37,512 nucleotides of DNA from an uncultured Eubacteriales bacterium (GTDB taxonomy: Bacteria > Bacillota > Clostridia > Christensenellales > Borkfalkiaceae). Below the pieces are notes generated by a model that was given only the letters and a program-made list of their open reading frames with translations, was not told the origin of the DNA and made no database searches. Below are positions 21,323 through 29,495 of this stretch, piece by piece; the first letter of the stretch is position 1, and each line of letters starts with the position of its first letter. The stretch spans positions 1 through 37,512 of the forward strand of contig CATJZR010000084.1 of NCBI GenBank assembly GCA_949745625.1, read 5' to 3'. Both the position numbers and the translations under genes were made by a program.

Positions 21323-21335
21323 AGTGAGGTAATCA

Positions 21336-21794
21336 ATGAGGTGTATTTACTGCGGATATGAGGATAGTAAGGTTATAGACAGCCGTTCTGCCGACGAGGG
21401 CAGGACTATAAGGCGTCGCCGTGAATGTTTCAGTTGCAATAAAAGGTTCACGACTTATGAGACTATTGAGGATACGCCGGTACTTGTAGTAAAAGCTAAC
21501 GGAACGCGGCAGACTTTTGACGCGCAGAAAATTAAGAACGGCATAATAAAATCGTGTGAAAAACGCCCCGTTTCGATGAGCGTAATCGATGAAATTGTCG
21601 GTGCGGTAGTCAAGCAGGTTTACAACACGATGGAGCAGGAAATTTCCTCTAAATCCATAGGTGAGCTGGTTATGGGAGAGCTAAAAAAGCACGATGAGGT
21701 TGCATACGTAAGATACGCGAGCGTGTATCGTTCTTTTAAAGATATTTCAAGCTTTTTGGAAGAACTTCAAAAAATGATGGAAAGCAAAAAATAG
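21336..21794 (+). CDS. nrdR: Transcriptional repressor NrdR
   Basis: A 152-residue ATP/dATP-sensing repressor of ribonucleotide reductase genes. A zinc ribbon with Cys3, Cys6, Cys31 and Cys34 is followed by the basic RTIRRRRECFSC DNA-binding part and an ATP-cone (about 49-139: LVVKANGTRQTFDAQKIKNG). Length and order are canonical. SD GAGG lies at 21325-21328. It targets NrdR boxes upstream of nrd operons, none of which lie in this window. It ends in TAG, showing that TAG is a working stop in this genome. It is followed by a terminator-like hairpin before ispG. Confidence 0.97.
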   Translation: MRCIYCGYEDSKVIDSRSADEGRTIRRRRECFSCNKRFTTYETIEDTPVLVVKANGTRQTFDAQKIKNGIIKSCEKRPVSMSVIDEIVGAVVKQVYNTMEQEISSKSIGELVMGELKKHDEVAYVRYASVYRSFKDISSFLEELQKMMESKK

Positions 21795-21802
21795 AGGTTA
21801 TT

Positions 21803-21830
21803 CAGACAGTGGCGACACTGTCTGCATTTT
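21803..21830 (+). terminator. Terminator or attenuator between nrdR and ispG
   Basis: A perfect 9-bp stem CAGACAGTG/CACTGTCTG (21803-21811/21816-21824) with a GCGA tetraloop, then CATTTTTG. No promoter fits in the 8 nt before ispG, so ispG is either read through this hairpin or transcribed from an unseen upstream site. Confidence 0.7.
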
Positions 21831-21838
21831 TGTGGATT

Positions 21839-22891
21839 ATGAAAATTACTAAAAAAATTTATGCGGGCAATGTGATTATAGGCGGTGGCGAGCGAGTCAA
21901 AATTCAGTCGATGTGCACGCAAAAAACGTCTTTGACTGACGAGGTTATAAACCAAATTCACGGACTGGAAAAAGCGGGGTGCGACATTATTCGCGTTTCC
22001 GTTCTCGACGACGAAGACGCCGCTGCTATAAAAATTATTAAAGACGCTATAAATATTCCTATTGTTGCGGATATTCACTTTTCGCATAGGCTTGCCGTTT
22101 CCGCTATTGAAAACGGCTGCGATAAGGTGCGTATAAATCCCGGCAATATCGGCAACGAGGCTGCCGTCAAAACGGTTGCGGATTGTATAAAGGCTCATAA
22201 AATTTCAGTGCGTGTCGGTTCAAATACCGGCAGTATCGAGAAAGAGTTTCTGCAAAAATACGGTAGAGGAGCACCTGCTTTGGTTGAAAGTGCTTTAAAA
22301 AGCGTCTGTATGCTTGAAAAGTACGGCGTCGGAGACATAGTTATTTCTGTCAAGGCTTCGGACGTACCTACGACGGTAAAAGCTTATACTTTGCTTTCTG
22401 AAAAGACCGATTATCCTCTACACTTGGGTGTAACCGAAGCGGGGACGGAGCAAATGGCTGTAGTTAAGTCCTCGGCGGCGCTCGGCTCGTTGCTTTTGAG
22501 CGGTATAGGTGATACACTTCGTGTTTCGATAACTGACGAGCCCATAAAAGAGATATATGCCGCGAAGCGGATTTTGCGTGCCGTGGGGCTTGATAAAAAT
22601 TATGTGGACGTAGTTGCCTGTCCGACGTGCGGTCGTTGCCGATGGAATTCGATGCGGTTTGCACGAAGAGTCACCGATTATGTCGAAGGGTTTTCAAAGC
22701 CGCTGAAAATTGCGGTTATGGGCTGCGTGGTTAACGGACCCGGCGAGGCGAGGGAATGTGATTTGGGGATTGCTGGTGCGGAGGAATATTGCGTCATATT
22801 CAAGAACGGTGAGATAATCAGGCGCGTTGGCCGCGACGAAGCGGAGGAAGAGTTTATGAAGGAGATTGACGGGATAATAAATGATAGATAA
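21839..22891 (+). CDS. ispG: 4-hydroxy-3-methylbut-2-en-1-yl diphosphate synthase IspG
   Basis: A 350-residue [4Fe-4S] enzyme of the MEP isoprenoid pathway, converting MEcPP to HMBPP. The N-terminal TIM-barrel part has IGGGERVKIQSMCTQ, DIIRVSVLDDEDA and VADIHFSHRLA. The cluster ligands are in CPTCGR (near residue 260) and MGCVVNGPGEARE (near 295). ATG at 21839 aligns with family N-termini; the GTG at 21809 would start inside the hairpin. There is no clear SD, only GTGGA 5 nt before the ATG. In many Firmicutes dxr and rseP lie upstream; here nrdR does. It overlaps the next gene by 11 nt. Confidence 0.95.
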   Translation: MKITKKIYAGNVIIGGGERVKIQSMCTQKTSLTDEVINQIHGLEKAGCDIIRVSVLDDEDAAAIKIIKDAINIPIVADIHFSHRLAVSAIENGCDKVRINPGNIGNEAAVKTVADCIKAHKISVRVGSNTGSIEKEFLQKYGRGAPALVESALKSVCMLEKYGVGDIVISVKASDVPTTVKAYTLLSEKTDYPLHLGVTEAGTEQMAVVKSSAALGSLLLSGIGDTLRVSITDEPIKEIYAAKRILRAVGLDKNYVDVVACPTCGRCRWNSMRFARRVTDYVEGFSKPLKIAVMGCVVNGPGEARECDLGIAGAEEYCVIFKNGEIIRRVGRDEAEEEFMKEIDGIINDR

Positions 22892-24413
22892 GTGCTTACA
22901 TGAAATCCGCTTGCTTGATAATTTCCGTGACGCGATAATTAAGTCGGTCGTGCTTGACAGTCAGTCTGAAATCGTCGAGGTCAAAATTATTACAGATAAA
23001 GCTTTTCAAAACGGGGAGAAAGAAAAAATTTTTAACATTATACGGAAGATTATACCGTCAAAGTTCGGTTGTAAGGTAGAAGTGAATAAGCTGTCGCCGG
23101 ACGAGAAAATGGTAAAACAAAAAATTGAGGAAGTCGTCAAAGAAAATTTCAAAGCGCTTTCGGTTATCTTGACTGAAAAAGATATAGAAGTTCGTAAAAC
23201 CGAGAGGGGGTTTGAGTTTAGGTTGAGTGTTATGCGCGGAATGGCGAATGTCGAAATATGCAACGCGATAATAAAAAATCTCAAACGAAATTTTTGCGGT
23301 GAATTTTTTGGCGAATTCGTTGAGAATAAGTGTGACGCTCTTGATATAGAAGTGGACGAGGAGCAAGAAAACATCGAGTTCGAAATGCCTACTCGCTATT
23401 TTGATATTGCCAATTTTACACTGCTGGAAGGTGGCGAGAAACAGAAAAAAGCGGTGTATATCAGCGATTTGAATTTCGAGGGTGAAAATGTGGTTGTGTG
23501 CGGAACGATAGACGATTTCCGCGAAAGAAATTATACGAACTCAAAAAATCAAGAAAAGACTTATTTCAGCTATACCCTCAATGACGGCACCGCCGCGCTC
23601 AGGGTCACTTATTTTCCGCGCTTGAAAAGCATAGAGAAAATCCGTCCACTCAAAGTGGGTGACAGTATAGTTTGCACGGGCAAGTCGGAACTATATAACG
23701 GCATGATTCGGTATACCGCAAACTTAATAGACCTAGGTACCATACCTGAAAACTTTGTCCCCGAAAAACGCCCCTCGAAACCTGTTCCGAAGTTTTATTC
23801 TGTAGTAAAGCCGCAACCGTTCTCTGATATCGAGCAGACGGATATGTTTACGGCAGTCACCATACCAGAGTGTATTAAAGATAAAACATTTGTCGTGTTT
23901 GACCTTGAAACCACGGGGCTTAATTGCGCCCCGACCTCGGGCAATATGGATGCAATAATAGAAATCGGTGCTTATAAAATCGCGAACGGGGTAATAAGCG
24001 AAAGTTTTTCTACGTTCGTAAATCCTCAGCGCAAACTTTCGGATGAAATAATCAACCTAACTGGAATTACCGAAGATATGGTAAAGGATGCGCCCGTAAT
24101 AGGCGAGGTTATGCCCGACTTTTTTAAGTTCTGCCAGGGTAATATTCTTGTCGGGCACAATGCGGCAAACTTTGACTTCAAATTCGTGGATTACTATTGC
24201 TCGAAGCTCGGATATATACTTGATAGACAAGTAATGGACACAATTCCTCTCGCGCAAGAGCTGCTGTTCTTATCCAACTATAAACTGAATACTATTGCAG
24301 ACCATTTTAAAATTACTTTTAATCACCATAGGGCGATTGATGACGCATACGTAACGGCAAAAATATTTTTAGAGCTTATAAAAATAAAAAAATCTTTGCC
24401 AAAACTGCAATAA
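22881..24413 (+). CDS. PolC-derived DEDDh 3'-5' exonuclease with OB domain, lacking polymerase and PHP domains
   Basis: A 510-residue protein matching only the front of Gram-positive DNA polymerase PolC (about 1,430 residues). Residues 1-170 resemble the PolC N-terminal domain. An OB fold follows (about 185-300: VVVCGTIDDFRER, TLNDGTAALRVTYF, GKSELYNGMIRYTA). Residues 335-505 are a complete DEDDh exonuclease: VVFDLETTGLN (D, E), LVGHNAANFDFKFV (D), and NHHRAIDDAYVTA (H, D). The PHP and polymerase domains that surround and follow the exonuclease in PolC are missing; the gene ends cleanly with TAA. It occupies the polC position between ispG and rimP-nusA. It likely acts as a stand-alone proofreading or repair nuclease (inference). 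Confidence 0.87.
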   Translation: MIDKCLHEIRLLDNFRDAIIKSVVLDSQSEIVEVKIITDKAFQNGEKEKIFNIIRKIIPSKFGCKVEVNKLSPDEKMVKQKIEEVVKENFKALSVILTEKDIEVRKTERGFEFRLSVMRGMANVEICNAIIKNLKRNFCGEFFGEFVENKCDALDIEVDEEQENIEFEMPTRYFDIANFTLLEGGEKQKKAVYISDLNFEGENVVVCGTIDDFRERNYTNSKNQEKTYFSYTLNDGTAALRVTYFPRLKSIEKIRPLKVGDSIVCTGKSELYNGMIRYTANLIDLGTIPENFVPEKRPSKPVPKFYSVVKPQPFSDIEQTDMFTAVTIPECIKDKTFVVFDLETTGLNCAPTSGNMDAIIEIGAYKIANGVISESFSTFVNPQRKLSDEIINLTGITEDMVKDAPVIGEVMPDFFKFCQGNILVGHNAANFDFKFVDYYCSKLGYILDRQVMDTIPLAQELLFLSNYKLNTIADHFKITFNHHRAIDDAYVTAKIFLELIKIKKSLPKLQ

Positions 24414-24416
24414 AGC

Positions 24417-24445
24417 TTGCTTTTTCAATATGGATATGATAATAT
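24417..24445 (+). promoter_or_regulatory. Probable promoter of the rimP-nusA-infB operon
   Basis: TTGCTT (24417-24422), 17-bp spacer and TAATAT (24440-24445), the latter preceded by TG at 24437-24438 as in extended -10 promoters. It begins 4 nt after the PolC-like stop codon. The -10 box is imperfect. Confidence 0.5.
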
Positions 24446-24471
24446 TATGGTAACCTTAATCGATACAAGAG

Positions 24472-24497
24472 ATTGAGTGCCTTTCAAGGCACTCAAT
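24472..24497. repeat. Hairpin in the rimP leader
   Basis: A perfect 12-bp inverted repeat ATTGAGTGCCTT/AAGGCACTCAAT (24472-24483/24486-24497) with a 2-nt centre. No T tract follows, so it is not a plain terminator. It sits between the predicted transcription start and the AAGGGGAG SD of rimP and may affect stability, processing or translation of the operon mRNA. Confidence 0.65.
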
Positions 24498-24516
24498 AAT
24501 CATATAAAGGGGAGTT

Positions 24517-24975
24517 ATGCAGTTTAAACCTGTTGAAGAGATACGCGCAGCTATAGAAGGAACGGCTGTCAGTATGAATATCGAAATTGTCGATATAATG
24601 TTCGACGGTAAGTCGAATGCGCTTACAGTGTACATCGATACGGAAAATGGGCTGGACCTCGATACGTGTGAGAAGTTCCATAGGGCGATAGACACGTTAA
24701 TTGACGAACTTGACCCCTCCTATGGTCAGCCGTATACATTCAATGTTTCAAGTCCTGGTCTTGACAGACCGTTTAAAACGCCACGTGATTTCGAAAGAAA
24801 TTTACAGCGTGAGGTGGAGTTGAGGCTATACTCTCCATTGAAGGGCAAAAAGTTTATAGAAGGTATATTGACGGACTTTGACGAGCATTCGGTAACCGTA
24901 AAGACGGAAAAGGAAGAGCTTAAAATAACCTTCAATAAAATTGCGAAAATAAACAAAGCAATAAAATTCGAATAA
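24517..24975 (+). CDS. rimP: Ribosome maturation factor RimP
   Basis: A 152-residue two-domain protein for 30S subunit maturation. The N-terminal alpha/beta domain includes IEIVDIMFDGKSNALTVYID and CEKFHRAIDTLIDELDP. YTFNVSSPGLDRPFKTPRDF is the family signature linking to the C-terminal SH3-like domain (about 85-152, VKTEKEELKITFNKIAKINK). SD AAGGGGAG lies 2-9 nt before the ATG. It heads the classical rimP-nusA-ylxR-L7Ae-infB-rbfA operon of Firmicutes. Confidence 0.95.
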   Translation: MQFKPVEEIRAAIEGTAVSMNIEIVDIMFDGKSNALTVYIDTENGLDLDTCEKFHRAIDTLIDELDPSYGQPYTFNVSSPGLDRPFKTPRDFERNLQREVELRLYSPLKGKKFIEGILTDFDEHSVTVKTEKEELKITFNKIAKINKAIKFE

Positions 24976-25005
24976 AAACGAGCAGGATTTATCAGGAGAA
25001 ATGAT

Positions 25006-26094
25006 ATGACCAACAAAGATTTTTTTGCGGCACTTGCCGATTTGGAGAAGGAAAAAGGAATACCACAGCAGGTGTTTTTGGACGCGCTTGAAAACGCGCT
25101 CGTATCTGCATGCAAAAAGCAATATACCAGTGGAACGGGTACAGTTGAAATCAGGACTAATCCCGAAAGAGGCACGATTGACTTTTTTACCGTGAGAATT
25201 GCGGTAAATGAAATTATCGACCCCGAAAACGAGATTTTGCTTGAAGACGCGCAAAAAATAAAAAAGAGCTATAAGCTCGGCGACAAGGTGCTTGAAAAGT
25301 TCGTACCCAAAGATTTTTCGCGAATTGCCGCGCAGACTGCTAAACAGGTCATACTGCAAAAACTTAATGAAACGGAAAGAGATGCCGCCATTAACGAATT
25401 TTCCGATAAAGAAGGAGAGCTGCTCGTAGGTATTATCCGTAAAATTGACGTTAAAAACGTGTATATCGAGCTCGGCAAGGGTCAGGTGAAAGGACTTATG
25501 CTGCCCGCCGATCAGGTTGCCGGTGAAAAATACAATGTTAACGATAAGATAAAGGTTTTCGTTAAACGCGTTAAAAACGGGTTCAGGGGCGCGCAGGTGC
25601 TTGTCAGCAGGTCGTCGCCGGGACTTGTCAGAAAACTTTTCGAGGAAGAAGTGCCTGAAATTAAACAAGGTACCGTAATTATCAAGGAAATCAGTCGCGA
25701 AGCTGGCGCAAGAACGAAAATAGCAATTTATTCAGAGGATCCGAGAGTCGACGCTATAGGCGCGTGCGTCGGTAATAAAGGCGCAAGAGTAAACGCTATA
25801 GTGGAAGAGTTAAAAGGCGAAAAGATAGATATTATTCCTTGGTCGGACAATCCTTTGGAATTTATAGCAAAATCACTGTCGCCTGCTAAGGTTATTTCTG
25901 TTACTCAGCTCAGTGACGAAAAAACAGCGCTTGCGGTCGTACCCGACGATAAACTTTCACTTGCAATAGGCAAAGACGGACAGAACGCGCGGCTTGCGGT
26001 TAGGCTGACGGGTTGGAAGATAGACGTAAAAAGCGAGTCCGTCGCAGCGAAGCTTGGTTTGACTACTCAAAATTCCGAGGATACGGAGAATTAA
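25006..26094 (+). CDS. nusA: Transcription termination/antitermination factor NusA
   Basis: A 362-residue RNA polymerase-binding factor. An N-terminal domain (1-125, FFAALADLEKEKGIPQQVF) is followed by S1 (about 130-200, EGELLVGIIRKIDVKNVYIE), KH1 and KH2 (about 230-345; RVDAIGACVGNKGARVNAIV and LSLAIGKDGQNARLAVRLT, with their GxxG-type loops). The C-terminal acidic repeats of proteobacterial NusA are absent, as is normal for Firmicutes. SD CAGGAGA is well placed. It affects pausing, termination and antitermination, including the many intrinsic terminators seen in this window. Confidence 0.97.
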   Translation: MTNKDFFAALADLEKEKGIPQQVFLDALENALVSACKKQYTSGTGTVEIRTNPERGTIDFFTVRIAVNEIIDPENEILLEDAQKIKKSYKLGDKVLEKFVPKDFSRIAAQTAKQVILQKLNETERDAAINEFSDKEGELLVGIIRKIDVKNVYIELGKGQVKGLMLPADQVAGEKYNVNDKIKVFVKRVKNGFRGAQVLVSRSSPGLVRKLFEEEVPEIKQGTVIIKEISREAGARTKIAIYSEDPRVDAIGACVGNKGARVNAIVEELKGEKIDIIPWSDNPLEFIAKSLSPAKVISVTQLSDEKTALAVVPDDKLSLAIGKDGQNARLAVRLTGWKIDVKSESVAAKLGLTTQNSEDTEN

Positions 26095-26101
26095 AATTTA
26101 A

Positions 26102-26368
26102 ATGGCTAACAATAAAGCGCCGCTCAGAATGTGCATTGCGTGCAGGCGGCTGTTAGAAAAAAGAGAAATGCTGCGTGTCGTAAGAGGTGAAAACAAAATT
26201 TTTCTGGACTTTACTTCCAAGGCTTCAGGGCGCGGCGCATACATTTGCGATAATCCCGACTGTATTAGAAAACTGAAAAAACAGCGTCTTTTGAATAAAG
26301 TTTTTTCATGTCAGGTCGAAGAAGAAATATATAACGCTATCGAGGAGGCGTACTTTGGCGCAAAGTAA
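26102..26368 (+). CDS. rnpM: YlxR/RnpM, RNase P modulator-type RNA-binding protein
   Basis: An 88-residue YlxR-family protein: RMCIACRRLLEKREMLRVVR, then SGRGAYICDNPDCIRKLKKQ. The conserved CxxC-type start and GRGAYIC motif are diagnostic. B. subtilis YlxR has been described as an RNase P modulator, hence the name RnpM; that function is assumed by homology. It lies between nusA and the L7Ae-like gene as usual, with its end overlapping the next gene by 14 nt. Confidence 0.92.
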   Translation: MANNKAPLRMCIACRRLLEKREMLRVVRGENKIFLDFTSKASGRGAYICDNPDCIRKLKKQRLLNKVFSCQVEEEIYNAIEEAYFGAK

Positions 26369-26678
26369 AGTACAATCCTATATAGGCTTTTGTAAACGGG
26401 CGCGTAAAATTACGCTTGGTTCAAGCGCAATTGGTACTCTGAAGGGGGGAGTTTATTTGTTGCTGCTCGATAAGAACGCGGCAAAAAATTCTTTGAGGTA
26501 CGCTTTGAAATATAAAAGAAAGTTTGGGTGCCCGTTGCTTGTGTGCGGAGACGATTTTGAGGAACTCGTCGGCAAATCCTCTTGTAGGCTTGCGGCCATA
26601 CAAGAAAAAAATCTTGCAGAAGCAATATTGAATAGCGGAGAATCCGGATACGAATTGTATACCGAAGGCGGTGAATAG
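26355..26678 (+). CDS. L7Ae/YlxQ-family kink-turn RNA-binding protein
   Basis: A 107-residue L7Ae/L30e-fold protein: SYIGFCKRARKITLGSSAIG, VYLLLLDKNAAKNSLRYALK, CPLLVCGDDFEELVGKSSCR. B. subtilis YlxQ/RplGA binds kink-turn RNA. The start is TTG at 26355, well supported by the strong SD GAGGAGG (26342-26348) at 6 nt spacing; no ATG or GTG gives a full domain. It overlaps rnpM by 14 nt. It ends in TAG. Confidence 0.88.
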   Translation: MAQSKVQSYIGFCKRARKITLGSSAIGTLKGGVYLLLLDKNAAKNSLRYALKYKRKFGCPLLVCGDDFEELVGKSSCRLAAIQEKNLAEAILNSGESGYELYTEGGE

Positions 26679-26681
26679 TAT

Positions 26682-29126
26682 ATGGCAAAAAAATTTGAGA
26701 ACATAGAAAACATAGGAAAACTGATAACTGACGGACTGGTTTCCGAGCTGATTAAAAAAGTCGGCGCAGCAGAAAAGTCTGCTTCAGAAATTTTAAAAAA
26801 GCTTGCCGAGCTTGAGAATGCACGGCTTGCAAAGAAAATAGAAGCGGAAAGGCTTGCTGCCGAAAAGCTTGCGGAAGAGAGAGCGGCGGCAATAGCCGAA
26901 GCTGAAAAGCAAAAAGCTTTGGAGGCGCAAAAGGAATCAGAGGAAAAGTCGGTTAAGGAAGCTCAGAAGCCTCAACCGCCCGAAAAGCCCGTTACAAAGC
27001 CCGAAAATAAAACATTCGTTAATCGCGATACGCGTCCACAGCGCGGACCGGTAAAGCCTGCGGCACCGAATTACAACAACGCAAACAGACCAACCAGACC
27101 GTTAGGTCAACAGAAATTCGGTACGGCGCCGGCGACTTCGACTGCTTCTGCTGCTTCGCAGGTTAATAAACCTAAAAATTTCGGTCCCGATAAGAAGAAG
27201 CAGACTTACGACAAAACGTATGTCGAAAAAGAGAGACACGCAGTATCAAAACGGGCTTTACAAAAGCAACAGGGTGCAACAGTTGCCGATTTCGACGAAA
27301 ACAAGAGCGGATACAGAAAGCTGCGCGTAAAAAAGGACAAAAAGCAGCTTAATTCTCAAACTATAAAAATAGAACGTGCGGTGGTTACTACGGACGAAAT
27401 AGCAATTAAAACTTTATCTGAAAAGCTTGGCATTTCTGCTGTGGAAATAACCAAACGTCTGTTTAAAGAAGGCGTAATGAAGACCGTAAACGAGTCGGTC
27501 GATTACGATACCGCTGCGCTTTTGGCTGCGGGGCTTGGAATAGAACTTGAATATAAGCCCGAAAAAACTGCGGAAGAAGTGCTCATAGAAAAGCAGGCGG
27601 ACACTGTTGAGGAAATTGAAAGCCTTGTTCCTCGCGCTCCCGTGGTTACGGTTATGGGGCACGTAGACCATGGTAAAACTTCGCTTCTCGACCACATTCG
27701 CAAGAGTAATGCGGTTGCGGGGGAGGCGGGCGGAATTACGCAGCATATAGGCGCGTATACCGTCAGCGTCAACGGAAAGGGCATTACATTCATTGATACC
27801 CCCGGACACGAGGCGTTTACCGCTATGCGTGCGCGCGGTGCTCAAGTGACGGATTTCGTTATACTTGTAGTTGCTGCGGACGACGGCGTCATGCCGCAGA
27901 CAGTTGAAGTAATCAATCATGCAAAAGCGGCGGGCGTGGGTATTATCGTTGCTGTAAATAAAATGGATAAGGTCGGCGCTAACCTCGATAAGGTTAAGCA
28001 AGATTTGACTAATTACGGACTCGTGCCCGAAGAGTGGGGCGGCGATACTTTAATTTGCCCTATCTCTTGTAAAACAGGTGAGGGGATTGACTCTTTGCTT
28101 GAAAGCTTGCTGCTTTTGGCGGAAATGAAAGAGTTGCTTGCTAATCCCGCACGTGAGGCAAGGGGAGTTATAATAGAGGCTCGTCTCGACAAGGGTAAGG
28201 GACCAGTTGCAACAGTACTAGTTCAGAACGGTACTTTGCGCACTGGCGATAATATAATTACCGGAACCGTAATGGGCAGAGTGCGCGCAATGATAGATGA
28301 TTGCGGCAAGACCGTCAAAGAGGCGGGTCCGTCAATGGCAGTCAATGTCCTCGGGCTTGAAGAGGTGCCCAACTCAGGCGATTCGATTTTTGCCGTTTCC
28401 CAGGGCCTTATGAAAGAGGTTATGGGCGAGAGAATGAGAAAGAGAAGCGACGCAATGATAAAGTCGGCTTCCAAGGTTTCGCTTGAAGAAATGTTCGGTA
28501 TGATAGCCGAGGGCAACCTCAAAACGCTCAATCTTATTATTAAGGGTGATGTTCAGGGCTCTGTCGAAGCCGTTAAACAATCGGTTGTCAAGCTTTCAAA
28601 TGAAGAAGTACAGGTCAAGGTTATTCATAGCGGTGCAGGCGCTATTACTGAAACCGACGTAATGCTTGCCGACTCGTCTAACGCAATTATACTTGGCTTT
28701 AACGTACGTCCCGATGCCAAGGCAAAAACTCTTGCTGAAAGAAGTAAGGTTGACATCAGAAGCTACCGCATAATTTACGATTTGCTTGACGATATGGAAG
28801 CTGCCTTAAAGGGTATGCTTGCTCCCAAGTATCACGAGGTGTATCTCGGCAAATGCGAGGTCCGTCAGACATTTAAAATTACCGGCGTGGGCAATATCGC
28901 GGGCTGCTATGTACTTGATGGGAAGATTGTCAGGGGCGGCAAACTGCGTATTTACCGCGAAGATGTGCTCGTAGTAGAAGGGAACGTACAACAGCTTAAA
29001 CGCTTCAAGGACGACGTAAAAGAGGTTTCATTCGGCTTTGAATGTGGTTGTGCTATTGAAGGCTTTAACGATATTAAAATCGGCGACATAATAGAATGTT
29101 ATATGATAGAACAAGTTGTCGGTTAA
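26682..29126 (+). CDS. infB: Translation initiation factor IF-2
   Basis: An 814-residue GTPase that brings fMet-tRNA to the 30S subunit. The first about 220 residues are low-complexity, rich in Ala, Lys, Glu and Pro. The IF2N domain (about 240-300, ISAVEITKRLFKEGVM) precedes the G domain: P loop GHVDHGKTS near residue 326, DTPGHEAFTAMRARGAQVTD and NKMDK. Domains II-IV follow, ending in a C-terminal fMet-tRNA-binding domain (VRQTFKITGVGNIAGCYVLDG). Only a weak GG-rich SD is seen 3 nt after the L7Ae-like stop, so translation is probably coupled. Confidence 0.97.
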   Translation: MAKKFENIENIGKLITDGLVSELIKKVGAAEKSASEILKKLAELENARLAKKIEAERLAAEKLAEERAAAIAEAEKQKALEAQKESEEKSVKEAQKPQPPEKPVTKPENKTFVNRDTRPQRGPVKPAAPNYNNANRPTRPLGQQKFGTAPATSTASAASQVNKPKNFGPDKKKQTYDKTYVEKERHAVSKRALQKQQGATVADFDENKSGYRKLRVKKDKKQLNSQTIKIERAVVTTDEIAIKTLSEKLGISAVEITKRLFKEGVMKTVNESVDYDTAALLAAGLGIELEYKPEKTAEEVLIEKQADTVEEIESLVPRAPVVTVMGHVDHGKTSLLDHIRKSNAVAGEAGGITQHIGAYTVSVNGKGITFIDTPGHEAFTAMRARGAQVTDFVILVVAADDGVMPQTVEVINHAKAAGVGIIVAVNKMDKVGANLDKVKQDLTNYGLVPEEWGGDTLICPISCKTGEGIDSLLESLLLLAEMKELLANPAREARGVIIEARLDKGKGPVATVLVQNGTLRTGDNIITGTVMGRVRAMIDDCGKTVKEAGPSMAVNVLGLEEVPNSGDSIFAVSQGLMKEVMGERMRKRSDAMIKSASKVSLEEMFGMIAEGNLKTLNLIIKGDVQGSVEAVKQSVVKLSNEEVQVKVIHSGAGAITETDVMLADSSNAIILGFNVRPDAKAKTLAERSKVDIRSYRIIYDLLDDMEAALKGMLAPKYHEVYLGKCEVRQTFKITGVGNIAGCYVLDGKIVRGGKLRIYREDVLVVEGNVQQLKRFKDDVKEVSFGFECGCAIEGFNDIKIGDIIECYMIEQVVG

Positions 29127-29135
29127 GGTGGTTTT

Positions 29136-29495
29136 ATGAAAAATAACAGAGGGAAACGCTTGTCTGGCGAATTTCAGAAGGAAATATCTTCCGTTATTAT
29201 GCAGAAGCTTAAAAATAGACATCCCGAGTTAAGTGCAATAATCAGCGTAACTGAATCAGACGTTGCGCCTGATTTAAAAAGCGCCAAAATCTATATAAGC
29301 ATCTTTGATGTCAACGAAGAAAAAAGGCAGTTAAGCTTTGAAATAATAAAACAGAATGCGGGGTATATTCGTCACGAGCTTGCAATGGTAATGCGTCTGC
29401 GTACCGTTCCCGAATTGCGGTTTATACTTGATGAAAGTATGGAGCACGGCTCTAAAATAGACAGAATACTCGAAGATTTAAATAATGACGAATAG
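29136..29495 (+). CDS. rbfA: Ribosome-binding factor RbfA
   Basis: A 119-residue KH-like cold-shock protein for 16S rRNA 5'-end maturation: FQKEISSVIMQKLKNRHPEL, SVTESDVAPDLKSAKIYISI, RTVPELRFILDESMEHGSKI. All conserved segments are present. It follows infB by 9 nt with SD AAGGTGG. The ylxP gene found between infB and rbfA in B. subtilis is absent. It overlaps nrnA by 11 nt. Confidence 0.95.
   Translation: MKNNRGKRLSGEFQKEISSVIMQKLKNRHPELSAIISVTESDVAPDLKSAKIYISIFDVNEEKRQLSFEIIKQNAGYIRHELAMVMRLRTVPELRFILDESMEHGSKIDRILEDLNNDE

Noticed and set aside
24826..25668. 280-codon minus-strand open frame opposite rimP and nusA
   Set aside because: Both plus-strand genes are unmistakable. The shadow is rich in Phe and His because it mirrors AAA/GAA codons.
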